Source: Norana najaformis
Taxonomy: Eukaryota > Annelida > Clitellata > Crassiclitellata > Hormogastridae
Reading direction: 5' to 3'
Assembly: GCA_964023275.1 (NCBI GenBank)
Contig: OZ029921.1
Coordinates: 9,989,306 to 10,053,305 of the forward strand
DNA: 64,000 nt
The stretch's first letter is position 1; each line of letters opens with the position of its first letter. A program made the position numbers and the translations under genes. Positions 1 to 11,400 of the stretch are shown here, piece by piece. The notes beneath the pieces are model-generated. The model was given only the letters and a program-made list of their open reading frames with translations, was not told where the DNA came from and did no database searches.

Positions 1-710
1 TGAAGACGTTATTGTTTCTGTTGCCTTTCTGTCTCACCTTCATACCTCATGCCATACCGCACTCGATCAGTAGACATGGTGACTCTTTTGTGCCTCGTAG
101 CAGGACAGTGTTGGGTTCTTGAACATTTTTGGTTGTTGGTTCAAGGCTTTGGAATTCGCTGCCCAGTTCGTTTCGTTCCATCAGTTCTTTGATGTCATTC
201 AGGTCTAAACTTGAAACTCATCTCTTCAACTTGGTTACCTCCAGCAGCCTAACTTATAGTTTCTCTGACGTATTGGAATTCAACCTGGCTCCCCCCCCCA
301 CTGTCACCAATGATTTCCACCACAGCTCTATGCTGTCTTCAAGGCGTCACTCCTGGGTTCTGATCTGGTACCAAAACTGATAAAAAAACCTGACTCTTGC
401 AAACTTGATTTGGTTACAGAGCCAGTGAATAAGTTGGTCTTGTTGACATGGCTTTTGTGTGGTGCTGAGAAATTTAGGAGATGTGCATTTCTTTTACAAT
501 TATGATTTTTGATTATGATTTCATTTGAAGCAGTCATTGATTGATGTCTTGAACATTATGAAAATAGTGATACAGAAGTCATTAGATCATAGTACTGACC
601 CTTAGAATTGACAAGATTGCAATTCTGTTTTGGAGTGCCATTAGTTGCTGCTAAGTGCATTATTATTATGGCACTACAGAAGCTCAAAGATTAGATTAAA
701 TTAGATTAGT
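1..710 (+). mobile_element. LINE 3' end fragment
   Basis: The + strand frame at 129-270 reads a LINE open-reading-frame-2 C-terminus, with the pattern SRLWNSLPSS followed by FRSKLETHLF. The rest is the 3' untranslated tail. The 530-590 and 640-708 stretches resemble the tail of the LINE near 43,140-43,200 (GATG..TTGA..ATTA, then GCACTA.AGAAG, then GATTA repeats). The element enters from outside the window, so its 5' part cannot be judged. It is a dead fragment. Confidence 0.65.
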
Positions 711-1341
711 ATCATGTTAACTAGTAATTCTCAGCCAATTTAAAACACAAATGCACAGCCAGTTTGATTGATTGATTCTAAGGGGAACTGCATTCTACAA
801 TGCCTGAAGTTGCATGTCCTTTGATGTTCCATGTCTCTGGCCTCTCTGTAGTCGCTGCCACTGTTTGTAAAGGGTCGTCCATTCAGGACGTCCGCAAAGA
901 GGGGAGGGAGAGATCACCTAGATGCAAAATGAGGGAGAGGTTTATATAAATTTGGTCCATGCAATTATTTCAGTACAGCCTGTGCCATAAATACCAACTT
1001 CAGTCAGAAAGTAGACAATCTGGACAGCATTGGATTTAAGTAGAGCCCCTTTGCTGGACGCAGCAATATCAAAGTACCTCATGTTCTAGCACAGTTAGTC
1101 CTGCAAAAATAAACAGGATGGCCTAATCTAGGCCTTAGTATTCCTTGGAAGTGCGGACATCTGCAAAAGTGGATGAGGAGGGTAATCCCACATGCAAACA
1201 AAGCTCAAGGGAGGGGTCCTAAGTAGGTTATTTTTTATGAACATCCTTTATAGACAACCCCGAAGTGTGCTTGTATAAGCAAGGCTCTGCCATTTGTGCA
1301 ACTATATTAGAATTTTTAGGCAAATGAGTGGGATATGAGTA
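711..1341. other. No gene seen
   Basis: This stretch is AT-rich with no credible coding frame. Short phrases such as the CGTCCGCAAAGAGG region near 888 and the GCGGACATCTGCAAAAG region near 1,153 look like related repeat debris in opposite orientations, but I cannot assign a family. Confidence 0.4.
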
Positions 1342-1760
1342 ATAATTAGCAGCTTCTGTAGTGCCTGAGTATAATTCTCAAGGCATCAACTGATTGTAGA
1401 CCAAAACCAAGTCATAATTAGGTCAATACCTAAAATTCAGTCCACTGAGACAAAAGGGCAGGCTGTGGTAAGTAAGTTGAGACCAGTTTGATATAAAAGA
1501 CTGAGCAGAACAAATAGGTGCAGGGAGAGAGTTCCAAACTTTATGTCTAGGATGATAACAGCACTACCAAAGTAATTAGATAAGACTAGGTTAGTTTGAA
1601 ACAGATTCTTTGCTGAACAGGAAGCCAGTGCAATGGTTTGAATACAGAGTTACATGCATATATGATATGGGTACAGCAACTCATTTCTAACTTTCCACTT
1701 ACACCTAAAGTGGCACAATGCAGTATTATTCATCCGTTTGGTAAAGGTACTGCAGACAGA
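1342..1760 (-). mobile_element. LINE 3' end fragment
   Basis: Read on the minus strand, about 1,610-1,660 encodes the LINE phrase LHWLPVQQRI, typical of the region after the reverse transcriptase. The 1,342-1,400 end is the reverse complement of the same tail seen at 43,144-43,200. It is a decayed 3' fragment. The upstream limit is uncertain. Confidence 0.5.
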
Positions 1761-2378
1761 TATGTTTTAAACTACTATGTAATGGCTAAGTGTTCCAGCG
1801 CTGGTCTTTTCCAGGTGAACTTTAGGAAGAGAGTTCCTAAGGAATCAGTGGGAACCAAAAGGACTTCCAGCTCACAGATCTGTAATCTGTAGGTGGAAGC
1901 CTATGGTCCTCTGTGCTGAAACCCTTGTAAATACTGTGCTTCAGTGTTAATTGTGTAAAAGAAATGTTTGTGGGGTAACCAAGGCTGCAGGTAGGTTTTT
2001 AGTTAAGACTTACTAGATATTTAACAAACCTAACAACCTACAAAAGTCCCAAAATAGGTTATATTTTTTGGTAGAAATAAAAAAAGAAATTGGATATTTG
2101 TTTCAATATTTTTTGGCTAAAAATTGTATTATTATTACATCACAACAATTGTAATATTTAAGCAGATCATGTTGCACCAGTTTTTACACTGACATTGAAC
2201 TCAGAGCTAAATATTTTATGCACCTTCAGACCGTAGTTCTTCTAACATCATGTGGAAGAAATAATAAATAACCTAAAATCTTTACACTTAAAAACAAAAA
2301 CCTAAATTTCTTCTTTTCAAAAGGTAGGTTTTTTGCACCCCTGGGGTTACACCACAACAGAACACAGTGGTGCAATGA

Positions 2379-2415
2379 CATCACACACACACACACATAC
2401 GCACGCACGTGCACA
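2379..2415. repeat. CA/CG dinucleotide microsatellite
   Basis: A short CA-rich run (CACACACACACACATACGCA and onward) lies at the upstream side of the LINE endonuclease region. It is an ordinary simple repeat. Confidence 0.8.
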
Positions 2416-2689
2416 CAATTTACACCACGATATATGGTCTTTGGACACAGAATTGGATGACTGACTATGGAATCTGCTGTCAAAGAAAATTCACCTGAAG
2501 TTCCACATGATGAAGTTTCAAGCTCACTGGGACATCAGAGAATGGTTGAAGGATTGAACAAAAAAGTACAAAACCAAATTTCCAAGTATAACCTCTTGTA
2601 TATATTCATATATATATATGTATATGTAAGATTTTTAGCAAAACAGAAGATTTGTAAGACTCATTATTATATAATTTACATGGTTTTGC

Positions 2690-3590
2690 AGAACAGACAA
2701 AATTGTTTCTTGAAGATTTATGTTCAGAATTAAACATTACTTGCGTTCAGGAACACTGGCTTTACCAGACAATTGAAACAGTTTTAACAATTTTAGCAAT
2801 GAATACATTGGTTTCTCTTTATAAGCCATAGATACAATAGTTGGTCCAAACATACTCAGGGGCTGTTCATTTGGTGGAATTGGTACCCTTGCAAATAAAT
2901 AGCATATACATGAAACTAAATGCTTAGCTAAAGAAGACTGATATTTATCAGCGGTAAGCAATGTTTTTGGTCAACATCCTGATGCTAAAATATTTACAGA
3001 TGACTTTAATTGTAATTTAGTTGGACAACATTGTTTGTTAACTGTTTCAAGAATTTATGAAAGATTATAAATTAATCTGTTGTGATAACTGGTGTAGTAG
3101 TAATGCAAAGTATACTTATTGTCATAGTACTTTGGGTTATAGCTCACTTGTTGACCATTTTCTGATTTCTAGCAGTCTTGAATATGCAGGACAGAGCTTT
3201 TCAACTGCTGACAGTGAGACAAATTTGTCAGATCAGATCTCATTTGTCTGTGATAGACAAAAGTAAAAGTCATAGGACCAAGAAATACGCCAAGGCAATT
3301 AAATCATGCTTGGGATAAGGCAGATCTTGATAATTATTATAGGGATACATTTATCAATCTCAGTTGTTACGATGTCTCTTGCTTGACATCTCAAAGTTGC
3401 AGATATACGTGTATGCAGCAATTGTCCATTAACAGATGATTTTGATCACGATTTAGTTGATTGTCTAATGCCTGCTGCAGCTGCTGATATGCCTAGAACA
3501 ATCAGTCAAGTTTGAAAACCCTGGTGGGATGACAATCTGAAGGATCTTAAAGCAGAATCTATTGATGCTCACATTCTCTGGGAAAACTGT
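2690..3590 (+). mobile_element. LINE endonuclease and linker part (older + strand LINE, left piece)
   Basis: Pieces of an apurinic-type LINE endonuclease are readable on the + strand: VQEHWLYQ near 2,748, a DDFN-like motif near 3,000, and LGYSSLVDHFLIS near 3,130-3,170. After these comes a linker phrase with WWDDNLKDLK near 3,525-3,550. Frames change several times, so this is a decayed copy. The matching reverse transcriptase resumes near 6,060. The intervening DNA is an opposite-strand LINE, so the element was split by a later insertion. Confidence 0.6.
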
Positions 3591-3735
3591 AGAAAATTAG
3601 GAGGAGGAGAATTAGAATAAGACAGAAGAAGAGGAAGAGGACGTGGAAGAAGGAGACAAAGAAGAAGAGGAAGTGGAAAATGAAGACAAAGAAGAAGATG
3701 GAGAAGGAGGAGGAGAAGAAAAATAAGATATGGCA
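3591..3735. repeat. Purine-rich GAA/GAG tract
   Basis: About 145 bases of AGAAGAAG/GAGGAAG-type sequence lie at the left junction between the + strand LINE and the minus-strand LINE. On the minus strand it yields only Phe/Leu-rich low-complexity translations, which I do not regard as genes. Confidence 0.75.
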
Positions 3736-3819
3736 ACCATAGAAAGAGAGTTTGAACCACCTAAAACTTCCTTCAGTTAAAACAGGATATACCATATAAC
3801 ACTGCATTTGCTTAGTCTA

Positions 3820-6060
3820 ATCAAGAACCAACAAGTGTACTTGCCATTGTTTTAGCCATGTCATCAGTCACAGAATGCTTGATGTAATGAAATGCCCTGA
3901 TGTGGTAGAGACAAGACCTGCAAATCAAAGATATATGTGAAGTCATAACAAGCAAGTTGTCAACAGTGACATTGAGAATTTTAATTTTGTCCAATAACAA
4001 TAGTTTGGTTCCTACAACTGCAGGATTAATAGATGAATGTGAAGACTGCATATGTTGATGAGTTACCTCTGATAGTTGCCTCTGACTTCTCAGAGTTGAT
4101 TGCAAGCTCATTAAAGCAGAACCAAATGTGAAGAGAAGGCGAACAGTTTGTGTTCATTTATTGCTGAGGGATCTGTTTCAGCGAGAGCCACGTAGAATTG
4201 AGCATATTGCTAGACCATTGTATTATGCATGCGTGTTATTTGACAAATGGGCAAATTAAAAACTCAAAAGGAGAGGTCCGAGGACAGAACTCTGAGGTAC
4301 ACCTAAATGACAGGCAACAGGATCAGAGTGAGATAAGTTTATTGCCACTTTTTGAGAACAATCATTGAGATATGAAGATATTCAGAGAAGGGCAGAACCA
4401 GCAATTCCAAAGGATGTATAAAGTGGACAAAATACTAAGATCTGCAGTATCAAATGCAGGACTCAATCAAGAGGCATAAGGAGAGATGCTTTGCTGGAAT
4501 CCATTGATTATATAAATTATGTAAATTATATATTGTTGAGTGTGCCAGTAAGTGGAGTTATGTTTATGATAGGCCGACTTAAAAAGACTAAGATTCAGAG
4601 AAGCTGTTATATGCCTCCGAAAATGTTTGAGAAATAGACGTTCAAGCAGTTTCTAGATATTATTCAGATTGGAAATAGGTCGTTAATTAGCAAGACAGTC
4701 CTTATCAAGATCAGGTTTTTTAATAGAGGTGTCACAAGAGCAGTTTTAAAAGCAGATGGAAAACGGCCTTTGTAAAAGGAGAGATTAGCCAGGTGAGCAA
4801 TGAGGACAGAAAACACATTTGAACAGGATTTAATAAGGGAAGTTGAAATGAAGTCAGGTTGTGATGATTTAGGTGAAACATTTCCGATGAGTCTAGCAAC
4901 TTCCTGTACTGTAATGGGAGGTTAAGTACAGAACCCATCACCAGTATGTCCCATTATGTCAAACATCAGAAAACAGTTTTGCCCTGTCTAACCAAGACCT
5001 TTGATATTGCAGTGTTTTAATTAGAAATTTTAGTAGCAAAGATTTTTGAAAAAGCTAGACAGGGCTTTTTTTTCAAGGTCACTGGATCCACTGCAAAAAC
5101 TCTTCAAAGAATGAAGCAGTTTCTTTAAAATGCTCCATTGGTGTTTATGAGTTTTGGCAATGTCCAACTAGTTATGGTAGACCTGCTGCCGAGATAATAC
5201 GATTAGTTTGTTAGACTCCTTGCATGCTCTTCATTAACCATTCTGGTTGCTTTCCTGCTGAGTTTTCTTCCAACAACGTTCCAGATGATGACGATTTCGC
5301 TTGGCGTGCTTTGCTTCATCAGAAAGCCATTTTGTGATAGGCTTGGCAGGTCTTCTAAAGCAGGTGCAAACAGGCACAGATTTATCCAGCCTCCTCAGAA
5401 CAATGGTAGAGAGTTGCTTTACAAAAGCATTAGTTGTCTGGGCTGATTCTGAAAACAGTTTAGTGTCAAACAGTGCCTGCTCAAACTGGACTGTGTTGAT
5501 CTGGTTGATTCAGGCAAATGGAAAAAGCAACTGGACGGTTGGATGTATCCACTGCTACTGTAGCAGTGATGAGACTGTGGTAAGAGATACAGCCAGCATC
5601 ACTGACCCAAACATTTCCAACCATTGCATTGATTAATACATCCATCAGATTTCCAGAGTGAGTTGGAGTTGAAACATGACGGTTGAGTTTGAATGATGTT
5701 AATAGTCTAACCCGTGATCAGTATGATTTTCATCACTGCCAGGACAGTTAAAGTCGCCACAAACAGGCAGACTATCGTTTGTACTGGCAGTAACTGTGGA
5801 AATCATGTCCACAAATTCGTCATAGAAGGTATGAGAGGAGCTTGATGGTTGATGGTAGATGTTGGCAATGATCAAAGAGGATACAGCTTTACCTTCTCAG
5901 ACCAACTGAAGCTCTTACGGCGATGGATGAAAGGAGTCGGACAGAGGATTGACTTGGTGGAGCGGTAGATGACTGCGAGACCACCACTTTGGCCAGGGCC
6001 ACCATCAACAGGCAGTGAACAACTAAACATGCAGAAAGCCAGTGAAAATGCAGAATGGAG
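3820..6060 (-). mobile_element. LINE (endonuclease to reverse transcriptase), nested in another LINE
   Basis: On the minus strand, from high to low coordinates, I see an endonuclease start (GGPGQSGGLAVIYRS, near 5,980), the catalytic-region phrase GDFNCPGSDEN near 5,740, and linker and reverse transcriptase from about 4,900 to 4,440. The phrase [13 protein letters not shown] follows near 4,290, then post-catalytic ILNVTVDNLL with CLYHIRAFHYI to about 3,830. It is a CR1/L2-like (Jockey-superfamily) LINE with many frame breaks. The LINE at 24.2-33.8 kb has the same domain order and similar RT phrases. Confidence 0.7.
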
Positions 6061-7560
6061 AGGCCTTCGAGTGCTACTCCTTGCTTGAAATAGGTTGGTG
6101 CAACAGTTGTAATGGTAAAGCTGCAGGTTTTGATGGAATAGAATCAAAGCATCTGTTGTATGCACACCCAGTGGTTCAGTCCTTGCTTACTGTACCGTTT
6201 TACAGCATATTGCACTAAGGATATGTTCCACATGATTTTTCTGGAGGTGTAATAATTCCTCTTATCACAGATAAAAGTGGTATATCTGTCATGTATTAGC
6301 AACTACTGTGGTATAACACTTGGTTTAGATATTGCAAAGTTTTTTGAGATGTGCCTTCTTGATTACTTGGCAGTTATCTGTATCCATCTGACCTTCAGTT
6401 TGGATTTAAAATGAAAACTGGTTGCAAATAGTGCAATTTATGCAGTCAGATCCACTGTTGAGTACTTTACAAAGCATGGTTTAATGGTTAATGTTTGTTT
6501 ACTAGATATGACAAAAGCCTTTGACAAGGTAAATCATCATGGATTACATTGACTTAATGAAGCAGAATATTCCACACAGATTTTTGATGGTTTTGATAAG
6601 CTGGTACAGTAAATGCTATGCAGCTGTAAGATGGAGTCATCTAGTTTCTAGAGTTTTCAATATAATTTGCAGTTTAAGACAAGGAGGAATTCTATCCCTG
6701 TAGTTTTGCTGTTAATGTGGATGTTAATCTAATGGAGAGTCAAGAGGGATGTTAATGTCTTGTACATTGACTGTATGATGTATGCAGATGACCTGTTGCT
6801 ATTGTCTGCATCACTGACCTTTCTAGAGGAAATGATTATCACTTATGGATTGGAAGCACATTATTTGGATATGAAGTTCAATGTAGCAAAATCAGTGGTG
6901 CTTGGGATTGGTAGTGCTTAAAAACATTGTGTAGGTCTTTGATTGTTATAGGTTTGAGCTTATCATTTGTTGAAAAAGCTAAAACTTTAGAGTCCTTTTG
7001 ATTGTTGTAAAACAGACAGTTTAAAGTGAGGCTTAGTGAAACCGTTTGGAAATTTTATAAGTCTGTCAGTAGTATTCATTCTAAAGCTAAAGGACACATG
7101 GATGAAACAGTTCTATGCAGTTATTTGATGCACAGTGTAAGCCATTACTTGTCAGTGCACGTGCATGTGTTTTATTTACCAAAAGTGAGTATGCAAGATT
7201 GACAAATGTGTGAGGGATATTTTCATGCATGTTGACTGTTTACTGCTTCAGGCTGACATTGATATTCTTTTTGCCTCAGTTAAATTACAGTGTTAACTGC
7301 ATGTTAACTGAGTTGTATGCATTTTTGTGCAACAACTGAAAATTATACTTTGTGAGAACTATAATGTACAGCAAAATTTTAGCATTAGTGTCTTTTGTGT
7401 AAATGTTTATGCATTTAGGCATTTACTTTTTAGTTGTTAACTGCTTTTTTCTTCTTTGTATTTGTTTATTTTTTAACTATTATTTTTCTGTATTTCTGTT
7501 TTATTATTTTTGTGCTGCATGATTGTGGCAAAATAACATTTAATTGTATTTTATGAAGCT
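6061..7560 (+). mobile_element. LINE reverse transcriptase part (older + strand LINE, right piece)
   Basis: Reverse transcriptase motifs are readable on the + strand: CLLDMTKAFDKVNHHGL near 6,505-6,550, then LRQGGILSP near 6,675, then the catalytic YADDLLLLSAS near 6,780-6,815. After about 7,000 the sequence becomes a T-rich 3' region without coding content. This is the continuation of the piece at 2,690-3,590. Frame breaks and stops show it is dead. Confidence 0.7.
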
Positions 7561-7720
7561 GACTTTATGTTGTGCCACACAGAAAGTACTTGTGATGAGG
7601 CTGTTTAGGGGCATTCCATACATTTTCTCATTGATTTACGGTTTTTTATTGCTTCAGAGAGATCCTAATTAATTTTGGCATGCAACAACTTGATTAACCT
7701 CAAAAGTCTTTCATTTCTAG

Positions 7721-8468
7721 AGAAAATGTGGAAGATTCAGACGTTGACAGTGGATATAATTTGATCAACCAGCATTCATTATTAACTGACATGCAATACG
7801 GAATTTCTAAATCGAGTGATTTCTCAACAGAAGGCGACAGACACTCCAGAAATATTTGGATTGATTCTACAAGTAGTTCAGCCAATAATTATGTTGTGGA
7901 AGTTGGTGACTTGGTTGTTTATCATGATCCTGTCAGGCCAACTGATGCATGTTCTTGTGAGAAACCTGAGGATGAAGTGCAAGATGCTGTCTTCACTACA
8001 GTTGCCCGAAAGAAATCTGTGATTATTATGGTTGACAAATGGACATCTGAAGCTGTTACCATAAGAGAAGTTCCTTCAGAAAGTCAGGTCAAGAATGAAA
8101 GCACATTGCCTGATGTCACATATGCAAAAGTTAACAAGAAAAAATCAGCCAACATGGAGAAAGGTGGTATGGATAGCTGTGAGGATGTGCGGTATAGCAT
8201 GGTTAACAAAGTGCCAAAGACCAAGGCACATGAAGACAATCATACAAATCTGAATGGTTTTTATAAAGACATGGAGTTAGATGGCAGTGAGAATAATGAC
8301 ATTGGTGACACTGCTGATCTTTATGCTGAAATGGACGAGGATCAGTGCAGAAATGGTAAAAAGACTTTATATGCATGTGTGGGTGAAAAAGTTATGATCG
8401 TTAATGATGAGGGTGATTATGCATCAGTAAAGTCTTTGACGGATTCTGATTCCTCAAAAAACACTGAG
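7721..8468 (+). CDS. APBB-like exon A: tyrosine-motif-rich N-terminal region
   Basis: The exon begins after a TTTCATTTCTAG acceptor, with one base finishing a codon, and ends at GAG|GTAGTT in phase 0 (249 codons). An alternative donor CA|GTAAAG at 8,426 is also phase 0. The segment is hydrophilic and disordered in appearance. It has YAKV (residue 134), YSMV (158), YKDM (181), YAEM (201), YACV (217) and YASV (233), which are potential SH2-docking sites. If no upstream exon exists, Met24 (7,791) would be the first available start. No known domain is visible here. Confidence 0.75.
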
Positions 8469-11400
8469 GTAGTTACTCATGAAAGAATTTGTTTTATTAA
8501 TATTCATTTTATAATTTAGTAATGACTAATTCTAATTCTTAATCTGATAACATATCCATAATCCTCAACTTCCCCTCCCCTTTCCTAGTCTCATCTGCTT
8601 CCTTTCTCTCTTTCTCTTATATTTATGTAAATTCCTCTTTCTCCCCATTATCTTGGGGCCATGAAAGCAGCTGCTAAAAAAGATTTCATATTATAAGATC
8701 TTTGTTGATTTCTACATTTACCTTACTTTACTATATTCTGGATCAAATCCTTCTTAAGGATATTGTAAAGGATTGTATCAAATGTTTAACGACATCTTAT
8801 GGCTACCAGGGCCGTTGGTGCCGACTTCATTTACCTCATTTAATATATGTGGATTATTTGTAGATTGCAGATTGAGCACAAATCAGTAGTAAAAGAAAAT
8901 AGTCTTTCTCGTGGAACTGTAATTAACTTGTTATTATTAATAATAATGACATTTGTTAGACCATATTTATGTTGAAATTTGTAAAACAATATTTATGAAC
9001 GAGTTTGAAATTCTTTATATCTTAGCACATCTTGAAATAAAAGCTTATATTTGCTGGTCAATCAAATAAGTAGTATCATTTTATTCATGTTGGGAGCCAC
9101 TTACTTCCCACACAAGGCTCTAAGCCTATTATTAATATAGATGCTTTATTCATTGTATAATTAGCTAAAAATCATGTTAAATGAGTACTGGTATGAAATT
9201 TCTTGGCTAATTAACTTTGTTAGCATAAGCATATGTTGCCAAGTTCAACAGGCAGAGTTGATAGTTGATTCCTCATAATCTATTAACCTAGCAGCTATAT
9301 CAAGATGTCTGTCCTTCAGGTTAATCAAGCAGCAGAAATTCAAGTTATATGCCTGTAAAATATGTAAAATATTTTTGCCAATGATATTTTACTATGGCTT
9401 TTTCGTTACAATCTTTGAGTGTCTGTTGAATGTCTAAACAAGGAAGAATGAAACAGAATAATCTTTATTTGCATAGCAGCAGCAAAGGTGTTTGCTAAGT
9501 TATGGCCATCTACAGGTGCAATTCCTCTTGACTGCTCTTGTAAATTTCTGGCTGTGACCATAGATCTGTCAGTTTTCACTTACTGGGAAGTTACCTGAAA
9601 ATCTTTTCTTAAAGGCTGTGAAAGACCTTGAATGCATACTGGTATCTATCAGGTGTTTGGCTGTTTTGGGGCAGAAATATTGATATTTCCAATGTATTTC
9701 TTTCTATCAGACTTTTCAATGACTTGAAATGGCTTAACGAAGGTATGGTAGACATAGGCAAGGTAAGTTGTGTTAAGAGGACTATTTTACATGCAGTTCA
9801 TTAACCGTTAGTTACCAAAGCAAGATGAAATGCTACAGCTTTAGGTACCTGTTGCTAGCTGTTCAGTTTAGCATGCAAACATCAAAGCAATTACTTCTGA
9901 GTTTTACAAGACCTGTTGTGCATTTTTCCATCTAGGTGACAGTCACTGCAGAACCACTGGTAACAGGAAATAATAATCAGAGGTATTATGCAGTTTAGAT
10001 TGACTCTTTGCCTTAGTTTCCTCTTCATAGATTCTGCAGTTACTTTTTCTTTGTTCTTTAATTGACAGTAAGCATTTTGTTCATGGGAACTTTCCTACTC
10101 TGCACAGAGGCCCTGAAAAGTTCTCTATAAAGTTTTAGTTACATTACCTTACATAGGAGGATTAAAGATCTTAAAGATACAATGTTTGACCACCTTTGAA
10201 AGGTTCTTAAAATGCACTGGCATGCAACCATAATAATGATTCAAATGTATCTTTCCTCAGCTCAGAGGCAGAAAATGTACGTATGCAACGGAACCAATAT
10301 GCGGCACAGTACCTTGGCTCTGTACCACTAACCCAGGAAGACCTGTCTTCAAAACAATGCTCAGTTTCTGTCGCTCAATGCATCACTCGTGTGTCACAGC
10401 ATTCAAGTCAGAGTCAAGATAAACGTACTATCTATGAGTGGCTAAAGGTCAGTGCCTTTGCTGCATAAAGTTAGTTATTTTAATGTAATGTCAAATATTG
10501 CAACAAGATGTTTATCTAATGCTTCAATATATTAAGCCTCTGAAAACTGCTGTTGATATTTAGTGCATCTGACAATGTGTTAAGGACAGTGAGAGTGTAC
10601 AAAGCAGCATGTGCTAAATGTGTTCTGTTTATAGCACATTTTGTTAAAACATTGTCAGAGGGTGATATTTAGAAAACATTGTCAGAGGGTGATATTTAGA
10701 CCTTAATTATGCATGCAACTTAGTATGTTTGATTGGGTTTTAGTATCAGAAATCATAATAACAATCCAGTAAATACACAATATTTTCTTACGGGTTTCAA
10801 ATTTTGCCAGTGAACAATTTGCAAAGGGACTTATGTTTTGATATTTAAACCCTGGATGCATTAGCAAAACATAATAAACTCTTAACGTTAGTACATCATT
10901 TCCATCTACAGCATTCTTGCATCTTAGGTTAGATCATTCACGAACTTACTAATGTAAACATTACATTGTTTTTTGTTTAGTTTTTATGCTTGTTATTCTT
11001 CAGGATTCAAGAATGTTTTTGGAGATCCGTGAGAGTAAGCAGGTCTTAAATTTACTCAGCTCTGATTCGATAGCAGTTCTTGATGAACACTTCCTGTATT
11101 CAATTCGATTTTGGGCAGTTGGACAAGAAGCAAATAGGTACTAGTATTACTAGTGGATTCACTGTGTGTGTTTTATGAGTGCCAGATACCAGGGAAACTG
11201 ATAGTTAAGTGGAAAAGTAATTGACTTAATTCTTCTGTGGTGTACAATAAGTTCTCAATCATTGTAACCAAAAATGTTTATCTACATATTGGGTGATTAT
11301 TCATAACTTAACTGGGATATGAGTTCCTGATGCTTCAAAGAGGTAATTAGAATTGAACATTTCTTTGAAGGAATAATAATTCTTGCAGAGATTAAGGTAA

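Noticed and set aside
3559-3807. Phe/Leu-rich open frames on the minus strand
   Set aside because: They are translations of a purine-rich simple repeat and show no domain or family pattern.
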